NCBI RefSeq assembly: GCF_000758725.1
Contig: NZ_CP009428.1
Location: 3,100,001 to 3,164,000, forward strand
DNA length: 64,000 bases
From: Paenibacillus odorifer
Lineage (GTDB): Bacteria; Bacillota; Bacilli; Paenibacillales; Paenibacillaceae
Direction of reading: 5' to 3'
A program made the translations under genes and the position numbers. Below, in pieces: positions 54,371-62,781 of the stretch. Below the pieces are notes generated by a model. That model made no database searches. It saw only the letters and a program-made list of their open reading frames with translations, and was not told where the DNA came from. Position 1 is the first letter of the stretch; the number at the start of each line of letters is the position of its first letter.

Positions 54371-54386
54371 AGTTAAGGACTTAACT
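54371..54386. promoter_or_regulatory. MarR-type palindromic operator
   Basis: AGTTAAG-GA-CTTAACT is a perfect seven-base-arm palindrome with two central bases, 24 bases before the MarR gene. MarR proteins bind such 16-base dyads next to their own promoter, so it is most likely the autorepression site controlling the MarR and NmrA-like genes. Confidence 0.65.
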
Positions 54387-54409
54387 ATATTGGAGCTGAA
54401 TTATAGATT

Positions 54410-54859
54410 ATGGATCATTTACAACAGTTTGTGCTGAATCAGCCATTGCATACCAAAGCATTTTTTACATTAGTTGAAGCTACTGCAAATTTAGTTTCTG
54501 TTTCTGAGAAATATTGGCAGTCGAAAGGATTGAACGGAGCAAGAATTCGTATCTTGGTGGAGATATCTAAACAAGGAGGTGCGATTTTACCTTCTACATT
54601 GGCTCAAATTATTGGAGTTACCAAAGCTAATATAAGCATGCTGTTAACACCATTGGAACGAGATGGATTAATAACCCGTTCGAATGATACCAAGGATGGC
54701 AGAAAAAGCGTCATTTCGATTACAAGTGAAGGCAAGCAATTACTTTTAGAGCATCTTCCAGAGAATCGTCAGGCTGTCGCAGAGAGAATGCAGAATCTGA
54801 ATGATCAGGAGCTGCACCAACTTATCTTTTTATTACAAAAACTGAGTACATTCGAATAA
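54410..54859 (+). CDS. MarR-family transcriptional regulator
   Basis: A 149-residue winged-helix regulator: the LPSTLAQIIGVTKANISMLLTPLERDGLITR block (in part) near 60-90 is the MarR recognition helix and wing, and NDTKDGRKSVISIT is the beta wing. The ATG at 54410 has GGAG at 15 bases, a weak site. It is 17 bases before the NmrA-like gene and behind a palindrome of MarR type. It probably represses the pair until a ligand (often a phenolic or oxidant) binds. Confidence 0.9.
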   Translation: MDHLQQFVLNQPLHTKAFFTLVEATANLVSVSEKYWQSKGLNGARIRILVEISKQGGAILPSTLAQIIGVTKANISMLLTPLERDGLITRSNDTKDGRKSVISITSEGKQLLLEHLPENRQAVAERMQNLNDQELHQLIFLLQKLSTFE

Positions 54860-54876
54860 CAGAAAGGGTGTTATGT

Positions 54877-55683
54877 ATGTCGATTATGGTTACAGGAGCC
54901 ACAGGCCAATTAGGCAGCTTAATTATGGAGAACCTTGAGAAGTATGTTCCGGCTAGTCAAGTTATTGCGTGTGTTCGTCAGCGAGAGAAAGCTGCTAATT
55001 ATTTAGAAAAAGGGTTCGAAGTCCGTTTTGGCGATTATGACCAGTTGGATTCGCTGATTGAAGCTTTTACAGGGGTCACAACATTACTTCTAATCTCCAG
55101 CTCTCATACCGATGATAAGATCAGATTAAATCAGCATGCTCAGGTCATTCATGCAGCAAAAAAAGCCGATGTGAAACATCTGCTTTATACTGGATTTGCA
55201 TTTCCCCCCAAAGGTCCGATTCCTTCTTATCATGTTCATTTACTAACTGAGCAGATGATTCTTGAATCAGGGATAGATTATACGTTTCTGCGTAACGCTT
55301 TGTATATAGATTTTGTGGGTGTGCTTGGGTTGAAGGAAGCCATGGAAAGCGGCGAGCTAACCACTTATCCAGGGAACTGGCAGTTTAACTCAGTCACTCG
55401 TGAGGATCTCGCTTTAGCTACGGCAAAGGTTCTTACAACGAGTGGACATGAGAACCAAACCTACGAACTAGCCGCACCTAGCGTTTGGGACTTTAACGAA
55501 TTAGTTGATGTATTATCAGAGTTATCAGGGAAAAGAATTACGTTTCGCGAGGATTCAAGCGTTCAACATTGGATATATTCGTTTCTTGCGAAGATAGACA
55601 CTGCTTCTACATCAAAAGATCTGGAGAGACTGATGGAGCGGCCGGTTACCACACTTAGAGAGAGTATCAAGCCTTTTGTTTGA
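54877..55683 (+). CDS. NmrA/QOR2-type NAD(P)-binding oxidoreductase
   Basis: A 268-residue atypical SDR with the nucleotide motif VTGATGQLGS at residues 4-13, a second helix with VIACVRQREKA, and the substrate region HLLYTGFAFPP near 97. It looks like the E. coli QorB (YtfG) NADPH:quinone reductase. The ATG at 54877 has AAAGGG at 8 bases. With the MarR gene upstream it fits a quinone- or electrophile-inducible detoxification pair. Confidence 0.87.
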   Translation: MSIMVTGATGQLGSLIMENLEKYVPASQVIACVRQREKAANYLEKGFEVRFGDYDQLDSLIEAFTGVTTLLLISSSHTDDKIRLNQHAQVIHAAKKADVKHLLYTGFAFPPKGPIPSYHVHLLTEQMILESGIDYTFLRNALYIDFVGVLGLKEAMESGELTTYPGNWQFNSVTREDLALATAKVLTTSGHENQTYELAAPSVWDFNELVDVLSELSGKRITFREDSSVQHWIYSFLAKIDTASTSKDLERLMERPVTTLRESIKPFV

Positions 55684-55725
55684 TCTGACTTTAGTTGTTC
55701 TATCGTTATAAAGTTGTTACTATGA

Positions 55726-55745
55726 GTTCATCCATTATTCAGGGA
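55726..55745. promoter_or_regulatory. Weak HssR-like direct repeat before hssR
   Basis: GTTCATCCA, TT, ATTCAGGGA: two half-sites spaced by 11 bases between starts, as in HssR boxes, but the second half matches at only four or five bases. It lies just before the hssR start and could be autoregulatory. Speculative. Confidence 0.25.
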
Positions 55746-55751
55746 GTGTAA

Positions 55752-56432
55752 ATGATGAAGAAGATTTTAGTAGCAGATGACGATGTGAATATTCGAACAT
55801 TATTAAAACATGTACTAACAAGGGAAGGATATCAGGTGATGGAGGCCAGTGATGGCCGAGATGCGATACATAAATTGCAGGACAGTATTGCGGATTTAGC
55901 GGTCGTAGATGTAATGATGCCACATGTAGATGGGTTAGAGCTATGTCAGCATATTAGAGAAACGTATGATATTCCGATCATTTTATTGACAGCACGCCAG
56001 CAGCTGAGTGATAAAGAGCAAGGTTATTTGCGGGGGACGGATGATTATGTAACGAAGCCTTTTGAGCCTGAAGAGTTGCTATTTCGGATCAAAGCTTTAT
56101 TCCGCCGCTATTCCATTGCTTCAGATGATCGGATTCGATTAAATTCTCTAGTTATTGATCGCAAAAATTATGAAATAACCGATGGTGATGAGGTTCTGCT
56201 GCTGCCGGTAAAAGAGTTTGAGCTTCTGGCTCAATTGGCGCAATATCCAGGCAGGTTATATACACGTAGTGAGTTAATTGAACTGGTATGGGGCATGGAT
56301 TATGAAGGTGATGAGCGAACAGTCGATGTACATATCAAACGTTTGCGTCAGCGCTTCGTAGATTATCAGGAAGATTTTGTGATCCGAACAGTTCGAGGTA
56401 TTGGCTATAAATTGGAGATGGTTAACGTATGA
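55752..56432 (+). CDS. hssR: Heme response regulator, HssR-like
   Basis: A 226-residue OmpR-type response regulator. Receiver domain: ILVADDDVNIRTLLKH, phospho-acceptor Asp in AVVDVMMPHVDGLELC near 53, and TDDYVTKPFEPEELLFRI near 98. DNA-binding domain: LPVKEFELLAQLAQYPGRLY and YEGDERTVDVHIKRLRQRF (in part). The DVMM / LSDKEQ / RRYSI pattern and gene order with the kinase, permease and ATPase match HssR of the heme-sensing HssRS-HrtBA system of Staphylococcus. Its stop overlaps the kinase start (ATGA). An ATG at 55755 is an equally good start. Confidence 0.78.
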   Translation: MMKKILVADDDVNIRTLLKHVLTREGYQVMEASDGRDAIHKLQDSIADLAVVDVMMPHVDGLELCQHIRETYDIPIILLTARQQLSDKEQGYLRGTDDYVTKPFEPEELLFRIKALFRRYSIASDDRIRLNSLVIDRKNYEITDGDEVLLLPVKEFELLAQLAQYPGRLYTRSELIELVWGMDYEGDERTVDVHIKRLRQRFVDYQEDFVIRTVRGIGYKLEMVNV

Positions 56433-57805
56433 GATCCTTGTATGTCCGGATGTGTATTGTCTTCTGTTCAGTAATTGTGGTGAGTAGCCTTCTTGGATTT
56501 TTGGTGTCTAATATTTACTATCAAGCCCAGATTAAATCTCAGAACGATGCCAAACTTACCGGAATGGCTATCGAGGTTCAACAATTCGCAGAATCACATC
56601 CGGAAACGATGGAGGATTATTTGCGGAGTATAGCCAAGCTGGGTTATAAAATCTATTTAACTGATGCTGAAGGGGAATCAAGATTCTACGGTAAGCCCTT
56701 TAGAAAAGAAGATTTGGATGAGCAGCAACTAGAGAAGGTTCTGAATGGGCAAATTTATCATGGGGTCGCGGATTTCCCGGACAGTGCATTTATTACCGGA
56801 TTTTTTGATAATCAACTGCGTAATTCAATTGGCGTTCCTGTAAAAGTAAACAATGAGACGTATGCTTTGTTTATGCGGCCGGATGCTGAAGTACAGTTCG
56901 GGGAGCTGCGCGTCTTTTTTGCTGTGATCATTGGGTTCACCGTGTTGTTTAGCTTAGGCTTTGTAATGATTAGCGTACTGCATGTGGTAAGACCTATTAC
57001 ACGTTTGACGACGGCCACTAAACGGATCTCAAAAGGCAGATACGATATCAAATTGAATACGTGGCGGCGTGATGAGATTGGTCAGCTAGCTTCCCATTTT
57101 ATGATTATGAGCCGGGAGCTGGAACGAACAAATCGGGCACGACAGGAATTTGTGGCCAATGTATCGCATGAAATTGAGTCGCCATTAACATCTATTCAGG
57201 GATTTGCCCAAGCTTTAAAAGATTCTACCTTACCTGAGGATGAACGGTTACAGTATCTCAATATTATTGACCAAGAAAGCCATCGTCTTTCATTGCTTAG
57301 CAAACAGCTGCTTACCTTGTCTTCACTTGATTATGATCCTAATTCCATACAGAAAAAGTCGACAGACTTGCGTGCACAACTAAGACAGGTCGTACAAATC
57401 ATGGAATGGAGATTAACGGAGAAACAACTGGCCGTGCGTTTGAATCTTGCTGACATCAGCGTTCTAGGTGATTCAAATCTATTGTTCCAGGTATGGATGA
57501 ACCTGCTCTCCAACGCCATAAAATACACACCTGCTGAAGGTTCCATTATGATTTCCGCGAAGCTAGTGGAACAGAACTGTATTGTTTCTGTGTCGGATAC
57601 TGGTGAAGGCATTTCAGCCGAGGAGTTACCATTAATCTTTGATCGTTTCTATAAAGTAGATCGAGCACGAACGCATGAAACACATAGCAGCGGACTTGGA
57701 CTTGCGATTTCTCAAAAAATCGTAGAAGCGCATAACGGAACCATTGAAGTAACCAGTACTTTGGGTGAAGGGACTACCTTTACAGTTACACTTCCGCTTT
57801 TGTAA
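56429..57805 (+). CDS. hssS: Heme sensor histidine kinase, HssS-like
   Basis: A 458-residue kinase with two membrane helices (residues ~8-30 and ~160-185) flanking an ~130-residue extracellular sensor, a HAMP domain, the H-box FVANVSHEIESPLTSIQGFA near 245, and N, G1 and G2 boxes (LLSNAIKYTPAEG near 355, DTGEGISAEELP, SGLGLAISQ near 425). The size and order are those of HssS, and it is translationally coupled to hssR. It should respond to excess heme and phosphorylate HssR. Confidence 0.78.
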   Translation: MRSLYVRMCIVFCSVIVVSSLLGFLVSNIYYQAQIKSQNDAKLTGMAIEVQQFAESHPETMEDYLRSIAKLGYKIYLTDAEGESRFYGKPFRKEDLDEQQLEKVLNGQIYHGVADFPDSAFITGFFDNQLRNSIGVPVKVNNETYALFMRPDAEVQFGELRVFFAVIIGFTVLFSLGFVMISVLHVVRPITRLTTATKRISKGRYDIKLNTWRRDEIGQLASHFMIMSRELERTNRARQEFVANVSHEIESPLTSIQGFAQALKDSTLPEDERLQYLNIIDQESHRLSLLSKQLLTLSSLDYDPNSIQKKSTDLRAQLRQVVQIMEWRLTEKQLAVRLNLADISVLGDSNLLFQVWMNLLSNAIKYTPAEGSIMISAKLVEQNCIVSVSDTGEGISAEELPLIFDRFYKVDRARTHETHSSGLGLAISQKIVEAHNGTIEVTSTLGEGTTFTVTLPLL

Positions 57806-57811
57806 TTCATT

Positions 57812-57831
57812 ATTCATACTCCGTTCATTTT
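57812..57831. promoter_or_regulatory. HssR-binding direct repeat upstream of hrtB
   Basis: ATTCATACT, CC, GTTCATTTT: two nine-base half-sites with exactly two bases between, like the known HssR site GTTCATATT-N2-GTTCATATT (first half 7 of 9, second 8 of 9). It is 44 bases before the hrtB start, where activation by HssR-P is expected. Confidence 0.65.
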
Positions 57832-57874
57832 CATCTTCTAAACTGTGACTATACAGATTAGAAGGAGTGGTAAT

Positions 57875-58993
57875 ATGTTTTTAGCCTTAAGGGAAATGCG
57901 ACATTCTAAAGCCAGATACCTATTAATTATGGTTATCATGTTATTGGTTTCCTTTCTTGTACTTTTCGTCACGGGACTAGCCAGAGGATTAGCGTATGCA
58001 AATATCTCTGCAGTAGAGAACATGCCGGCGAATTATTTTGTAGTACAAGGTGATGCGGATCAGACCTTTAGACGTTCTCAGTTAACAGATACGGAGCTCC
58101 AGAATGTACGTTCAGTAGTTGGAGACAATAATGCGTCTTCACTTGCAATGCAGATGAGCACTGTCACTGCTAATGATGCAGACGTTAAAGCAGATATTAC
58201 TTTTTTTGCAGTAGATATGAATGGGTTATTAGCCCCTAAAGTAGCTGAAGGTGACAAGATTACTAATGAGACAAACGGTAAAGTCCTTGTTGATCGTGAC
58301 CTCGAACAGTCAGGAATCAAACTTGGCAGTATTATTCGTGATCAGGCAACCGGGATGGAATTTACTGTTGCAGGTTTTGTTGAGGATAGCTCATACAGCC
58401 ATACCCCAGTAGTTTATATCAACAATCAGGATTGGCAAGCTATGAAGCAGGGGGTTAACCAAGGAGAAGAAACCTCTTCGTCTGTACCGTTTAATGTGAT
58501 TGCCCTGAATGCGAATGCTGATCAAGTAGATAAGATTTCAACGAATGTAAAAGATGTAGAGGTCATTACGCAAAAAGTAGCTATATCCAATATTCCGGGC
58601 TACTCGGCAGAGCAGGGTTCACTGCTAATGATGATTGTTTTCCTGTTTGTGATCGCAGCGTTTGTTCTGGCGGTATTCTTCTATGTCATTACGATTCAGA
58701 AAACAAGTCAGTTTGGTATTCTGAAGGCGATGGGTACTAAAATGTCTTACTTGGCTTGGAGCGTGGTAGGGCAGGTCATGATTTTAGCTATATCAAGTCT
58801 TTGCATTAGCTTACTGCTTACCTTTGGGATGAATAAGGTCCTGCCAGATTCGATGCCATTCCAACTGGAGCCTTCCACCATTCTTTTAACCAGCTGTTTA
58901 TTCGTTGGGATGTCTCTTTTAGGATCACTAATTTCTGTCGCTAAAGTGGCAAAAGTAGATGCATTAGAAGCTATTGGGAGGGCTGGAGCATGA
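57875..58993 (+). CDS. hrtB: Heme efflux ABC permease, HrtB-like
   Basis: A 372-residue FtsX-type permease: N-terminal helix after MFLALREMRHSKARYLL, an extracellular domain of ~220 residues, then FYVITIQKTSQFGILKAMGTK (in part) near 275 and three helices, ending in KVDALEAIGRAGA. The pattern closely follows HrtB. The ATG at 57875 has AGAAGGAG at 7 bases. With HrtA it exports heme or protects the membrane from heme. The direct repeat at 57812 supports control by HssR. Confidence 0.8.
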   Translation: MFLALREMRHSKARYLLIMVIMLLVSFLVLFVTGLARGLAYANISAVENMPANYFVVQGDADQTFRRSQLTDTELQNVRSVVGDNNASSLAMQMSTVTANDADVKADITFFAVDMNGLLAPKVAEGDKITNETNGKVLVDRDLEQSGIKLGSIIRDQATGMEFTVAGFVEDSSYSHTPVVYINNQDWQAMKQGVNQGEETSSSVPFNVIALNANADQVDKISTNVKDVEVITQKVAISNIPGYSAEQGSLLMMIVFLFVIAAFVLAVFFYVITIQKTSQFGILKAMGTKMSYLAWSVVGQVMILAISSLCISLLLTFGMNKVLPDSMPFQLEPSTILLTSCLFVGMSLLGSLISVAKVAKVDALEAIGRAGA

Positions 58994-59673
58994 GTGCAAA
59001 ACTAATTATGAAGCAAGTAACCAAAAACTACGGTGATGGCGACACAACGGTGTCTGTGCTGAACAATTTGAATCTGATCGTTAATGAAGGGGAATTCGTT
59101 GCTGTCCTTGGACCTTCGGGAACAGGGAAAAGTACATTCCTTTCAGCGGCTGGTGCGCTTCTAACACCTACTAGCGGTGAGATTTTTATAGATGGAGAAT
59201 CACTTACAGATAAAAGTAAAAGTGAGCTGACAGAGCTCCGTTTAGAGAAGATAGGCTTTATGTTCCAAAGCGCTCAACTATTGCCTTATTTGAAGGTAGA
59301 GGAGCAACTCCTTTTTGTAGCTAAGCAGGGGAAAATGAGTGCTAAGGAAGCGAAGGAACGGGCTGCCGATTTGATGAAACGATTGGATATCTGGAAACGG
59401 CGTAATCACTATCCGGAGCAGCTATCCGGTGGGGAGAAGCAGCGTGTAGCTATCGCTAGAGCATGGATGAATAAACCAGCGATTCTCTTTGCAGATGAGC
59501 CGACAGCCAGTCTGGACTTCAAACGCGGAAGAGAAGTTGTACGCATGATCGCTGATGAGGTGAAGAGTGAGGGGAAAGCAGCGGTAATGGTCACTCATGA
59601 TGAACGGATGCTCGAATGGTGTGACCGCGTTCTGCATCTGGAAGACGGGCATTTGGTTGAACATCAAGTATAA
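58990..59673 (+). CDS. hrtA: Heme efflux ABC ATPase, HrtA-like
   Basis: A 227-residue ABC ATPase: Walker A GPSGTGKSTFL near 39, Q-loop FMFQSAQLLPYLKVEEQL near 89, signature LSGGEKQRVAIARAW near 143, Walker B ILFADEPTASLDFKRG near 162, H-loop MVTHDERMLEW near 200. The FQSAQLLPYLKV block is specific to HrtA-like ATPases. Its ATG overlaps the permease stop by four bases. It powers the HrtB permease. Confidence 0.82.
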   Translation: MSAKLIMKQVTKNYGDGDTTVSVLNNLNLIVNEGEFVAVLGPSGTGKSTFLSAAGALLTPTSGEIFIDGESLTDKSKSELTELRLEKIGFMFQSAQLLPYLKVEEQLLFVAKQGKMSAKEAKERAADLMKRLDIWKRRNHYPEQLSGGEKQRVAIARAWMNKPAILFADEPTASLDFKRGREVVRMIADEVKSEGKAAVMVTHDERMLEWCDRVLHLEDGHLVEHQV

Positions 59674-59690
59674 TTTCATAGTGTGGAAGA

Positions 59691-59732
59691 AAAAAAGCTA
59701 TTTGTCTTTTCTAAAGACAAGTAGCTTTTTTA
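59691..59732. terminator. Bidirectional terminator at the end of hrtA and the LysR gene
   Basis: AAAAAAGCTA and TAGCTTTTTT arms, with inner TTTGTCTTT/AAAGACAAG pairing. The LysR gene's stop (59698) and last codons lie inside the stem, so it works as that gene's own end and as terminator of hrtA. Confidence 0.88.
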
Positions 59733-60588
59733 TAAAGACATCGGTAGCTAAGGAAGAAGAACATTCTTGATGTCGGATGATCGAGAATTGCCTTTCCAGA
59801 TGATGTTGCCTGATTGGCAGCTCCTTGATCTCACCACTTTCCAGTTCCTTCCGTACAATCCATCTGGAGAGCATGGCGATTCCGAGACCGGAGGCCACAG
59901 CTTCTTTAACACCTTGAGAGCTGTTGAAGACATAGGATCTTTTAACAGAAATATCTTCCTCCTGTAGGAAATGATCGCTGAAAGCTCGTGTGCCCGAGCC
60001 ATGCTCGCGAAGCACCCAAACCTGATCCTGCAACATGCTCTGCTCCACAGAAATCGCTTTTGACAGAGGGTGGGTAGCAGGGGCGACCATAATCATCTCG
60101 TCTTTCATATAAGGAGTGACGTTGAGATCATTCTCATGGACCTCGCCTTCAATAAACCCTATGTCCAGTTCGTTGGATTTAACGCCTCCAATAATCTCCT
60201 CAGTATTGCCTATCGTCACTTGCAGCTTGACCTGCGGATATTGATTGGCAAAATCAGCAAGTCTTGCCGGCAAAATATATTCACCAATAGTAAAACTAGC
60301 GCCGATATGTATACTCCCAGTGACTTCGTCCTGAAGCATATGGATTTCCTGACTTGCTTCATCGAAATGAGCCAATATTTGTTTGGCGTGTTTATAAAGA
60401 ATACTACCGGCTTCTGTTAATCTAACCTGTTTAGAAGAACGATGCAGGAGTTTAGCACCGAGCTCATTCTCAAGATTCCGGATATGCAGACTGACACCGG
60501 GTTGAGATAAATTCAGCGCTTCTCCTGCTTTGGAAAAATGACTCAGTTCAGCTACAGTAACGAATACGCGTAATGGATCTACAATCAT
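59698..60588 (-). CDS. LysR-family regulator, CysL-like
   Basis: A 296-residue LysR protein: DNA-binding domain with HFSKAGEALNLSQPGVSLHIRNLE (in part) at 15-40 and the effector domain starting GSIHIGASFTIGEYILP near 93, a form common to CysL/YwfK-type regulators. The start ATG 60588 lies 22 bases past the SDR stop at 60611, so both genes may share a transcript. Since it is next to a mannonate-type oxidoreductase and not to sulfur genes, its target is unclear. Confidence 0.85.
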   Translation of the reverse strand: MIVDPLRVFVTVAELSHFSKAGEALNLSQPGVSLHIRNLENELGAKLLHRSSKQVRLTEAGSILYKHAKQILAHFDEASQEIHMLQDEVTGSIHIGASFTIGEYILPARLADFANQYPQVKLQVTIGNTEEIIGGVKSNELDIGFIEGEVHENDLNVTPYMKDEMIMVAPATHPLSKAISVEQSMLQDQVWVLREHGSGTRAFSDHFLQEEDISVKRSYVFNSSQGVKEAVASGLGIAMLSRWIVRKELESGEIKELPIRQHHLERQFSIIRHQECSSSLATDVFIKKLLVFRKDK

Positions 60589-60610
60589 TTTAATCCCTCA
60601 TTAGATTAGT

Positions 60611-61471
60611 CTATACTCCCGAATAAGCCAAGAATCCACCGTCAACGGGGACGGTAACTCCGGTCACAAAGCTGGACATTGCTTCATCTGCTAACCAGAG
60701 TAGTGTGCCAAGCAGATCCTCCGGCTGTCCAAAGCGGCGCATTGGAGTATGAGAGATGATTTTTTGGGAACGGTCTGTAAGCTCGCCATCTTCACGAACC
60801 AACAGCTTCTCATTTTGTTTAGTAAGGAAAAAGCCAGGGGCAATGGCATTCACACGTATACCAGACTCAGCGAAATGAACGGAGAGCCACTGGGTGAGAT
60901 TATTAATTCCTGCTTTGGCAGCGCTGTAGGCAGGTACTTTGGTCATTGGAGAAGGTGCGCTCATGGATGAAATATTAATTATAGATGTGCCCGTTCTGCC
61001 GAGCATCTGCTTGGCAAAAACTTGGGTTGGGATCAATGTTCCAATCAGATTAAGGTCCATCACGTTGCGAAATCCATCTACACTAAGGTCAAAAAAAGTG
61101 AATATGTCCGGGTTCTCCAGGTCATCATTTTTGAAAATCTCTTGGGTCGTATTTGCTGAGGAATCATTTCCGCCAGCACCGTTAATTAATAGATCGCAAG
61201 GACCCCAGTGATTCTTAACAGCTTCTGCGGCTTTCATAACACTCTGTTGATCTGTAACATCACAGGAGAGTGAAATTGCTTGACCGCCTGCGGCAGTAAT
61301 TTCAGCGGCAACCAAATCTCCCTTAGCTGCGGTACGATTTAGAATCGCGACTTTAGCTCCTTGTCGACCTAACTCTAGCGCCATAACCCGGCATAATACA
61401 CCGGCTCCTCCGGTAATCACAGCGATTTTTCCTTCTAATGTTGGATGCAAAGTTAATTCTAGCATAACCAT
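60611..61471 (-). CDS. SDR oxidoreductase, D-mannonate oxidoreductase-like
   Basis: A 286-residue classical SDR. The nucleotide motif is TGGAGVLC, where the last Gly of TGxxxGxG is Cys. Catalytic Ser lies in [11 protein letters not shown] near 170 and YSAAK near 182; [13 protein letters not shown] near 93 and [17 protein letters not shown] near 135 are characteristic of SDR-type D-mannonate oxidoreductases (UxuB of B. subtilis type). The C-terminus ends in [13 protein letters not shown], as in that group. It would oxidise mannonate to fructuronate, or the reverse, in hexuronate use. GGGAGG lies 4 bases before the ATG. Confidence 0.85.
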   Translation of the reverse strand: MVMLELTLHPTLEGKIAVITGGAGVLCRVMALELGRQGAKVAILNRTAAKGDLVAAEITAAGGQAISLSCDVTDQQSVMKAAEAVKNHWGPCDLLINGAGGNDSSANTTQEIFKNDDLENPDIFTFFDLSVDGFRNVMDLNLIGTLIPTQVFAKQMLGRTGTSIINISSMSAPSPMTKVPAYSAAKAGINNLTQWLSVHFAESGIRVNAIAPGFFLTKQNEKLLVREDGELTDRSQKIISHTPMRRFGQPEDLLGTLLWLADEAMSSFVTGVTVPVDGGFLAYSGV

Positions 61472-61480
61472 TGAGCCTCC

Positions 61481-61792
61481 CTAAAAGTCCTGAGTGTGAT
61501 TAAAGTTCCTTATCAAGTACGAACTAATCCCTGTTTGGATTGCCCATCGTTCACAGGTTTCTACAAGCTGTCTGCCAATTCCTTCTCCGCGGCAAGTCTG
61601 ATCAACAACAAGACCTCCGATTTCAACAAATGAAGGAGACTCAAGCAAAATTCGAACGGTCGCATGTATCCATCCTACCAATCGGTGATCTGATTCAGCT
61701 ACATATACAGCATGATCTTTATGGGTTCCGATTTCTTGTAGTCGTTCCCTAATTGTTCCAACACATAGATCCGGACATTCCCTAATAAATTT
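61481..61792 (-). pseudogene. Truncated GNAT acetyltransferase remnant
   Basis: One frame, open from a TAG at 61829, encodes FIRECPDLCVGTIRERLQEI, AVYVAESDHRLVGWIHATVR, then the acetyl-CoA loop CRGEGIGRQLVETCERWA (RxxGIGxxL). There is no ATG or GTG in this frame, only a TTG at 61681 that leaves 66 residues. The expected N-terminal strand-helix and the C-terminal motif (xxFYxxxGF) are both missing: the right side runs into the AraC gene and the left ends in NHTQDF. It is therefore a decayed GNAT gene, not a working one. Confidence 0.7.
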
Positions 61793-62627
61793 ACTTAGTG
61801 CTGTTACGATAGGCAGAAGGGGAGATTCCTATTGTCTTTTTGAAATATTTAGAGAAATGGGCTAATTCCATACTTACTTGCTCCGCGATATCTGAAATGC
61901 TGAAATTGCTATAAGAAAGCTGTCTTTTAGCATGCTCCATTCTTTTCAATTGTACATAATGCATGGGGGGAACCCCTATAAATTTCTTGAAGTAGGGGAT
62001 GAAATAGTTCGGATGTAAGTGGACAATTTCTGCTAACTCTTCTATTTCTATGGGTTTATCCAGCCGCTCATCAATATATTGAAGAACATAGGCGAGCTTT
62101 CCTTGATCCCCCGTATGTATAAATTCTTGCATAAAGTCTGTTTTGATATTCTCGTTCGATTCAAGGCAAGTAGCAATTAGATTGAGGACGTTCGCCTGAG
62201 TACGCAGAATGGACAATACATCATCTTTTTGAAACTGTTCGATCATTTCTGTGAAAATAACCCGTACGGAATCTGGGTCGGGCGCATCACAGATAAACAG
62301 TTTGTTTGCCGAATGGAATAAGGGCCACTCCCCAATATCAGCATCAAAATGGCAGAAATAGCGTGTATAGGGATCATTCATTGACGTTTCTGTAGTTTGA
62401 GTGCTTCCTGCGGGCATGATCATTAGCTGACCTGCTCTCGGATAATAAGTAACACCGTTAATGATAACTTTTCCCTCACCGCGGTCAATAAAATACAGTC
62501 GATTAAATGTTGGGGTTTCCAGCGTACGATTCCACCCGCTATATCCGCTTCTAAGTTGGGCATGGGTCACTTTTACGGTAAGATTCTGGAGGAATCTGCC
62601 GGTAAGGTTACCTGGATTATTCATCAT
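61791..62627 (-). CDS. AraC-family transcriptional regulator
   Basis: A 278-residue AraC regulator: an N-terminal cupin (FIDRGEGKVIINGVTYYPRAGQLMIMPAG, in part) near 50-80 and a C-terminal double helix-turn-helix (EIEELAEIVHLHPNYFIPYF near 198; SISDIAEQVSMELAHFSKYF near 246). The ATG at 62627 is 4 bases after GGAG; the next ATG at 62624 has 7. It is divergent from the Gfo/Idh gene at 62782 across 154 bases, a layout repeated from 8330/9339, so it likely controls that gene and the sugar-isomerase gene after it. Confidence 0.88.
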   Translation of the reverse strand: MMNNPGNLTGRFLQNLTVKVTHAQLRSGYSGWNRTLETPTFNRLYFIDRGEGKVIINGVTYYPRAGQLMIMPAGSTQTTETSMNDPYTRYFCHFDADIGEWPLFHSANKLFICDAPDPDSVRVIFTEMIEQFQKDDVLSILRTQANVLNLIATCLESNENIKTDFMQEFIHTGDQGKLAYVLQYIDERLDKPIEIEELAEIVHLHPNYFIPYFKKFIGVPPMHYVQLKRMEHAKRQLSYSNFSISDIAEQVSMELAHFSKYFKKTIGISPSAYRNSTK

Positions 62628-62781
62628 CTAGCTCCTCTATGACTTGATTATCCTTATTATAACGAATTTATTTAACTAAATCATCTTATTATTATGCAAA
62701 TAATGCTTAATTTCGATCATGTTCATGTCTATTAATTAAGTATATTCTCATAACATAACCTCAAATAGGGAAGTGATCTGA

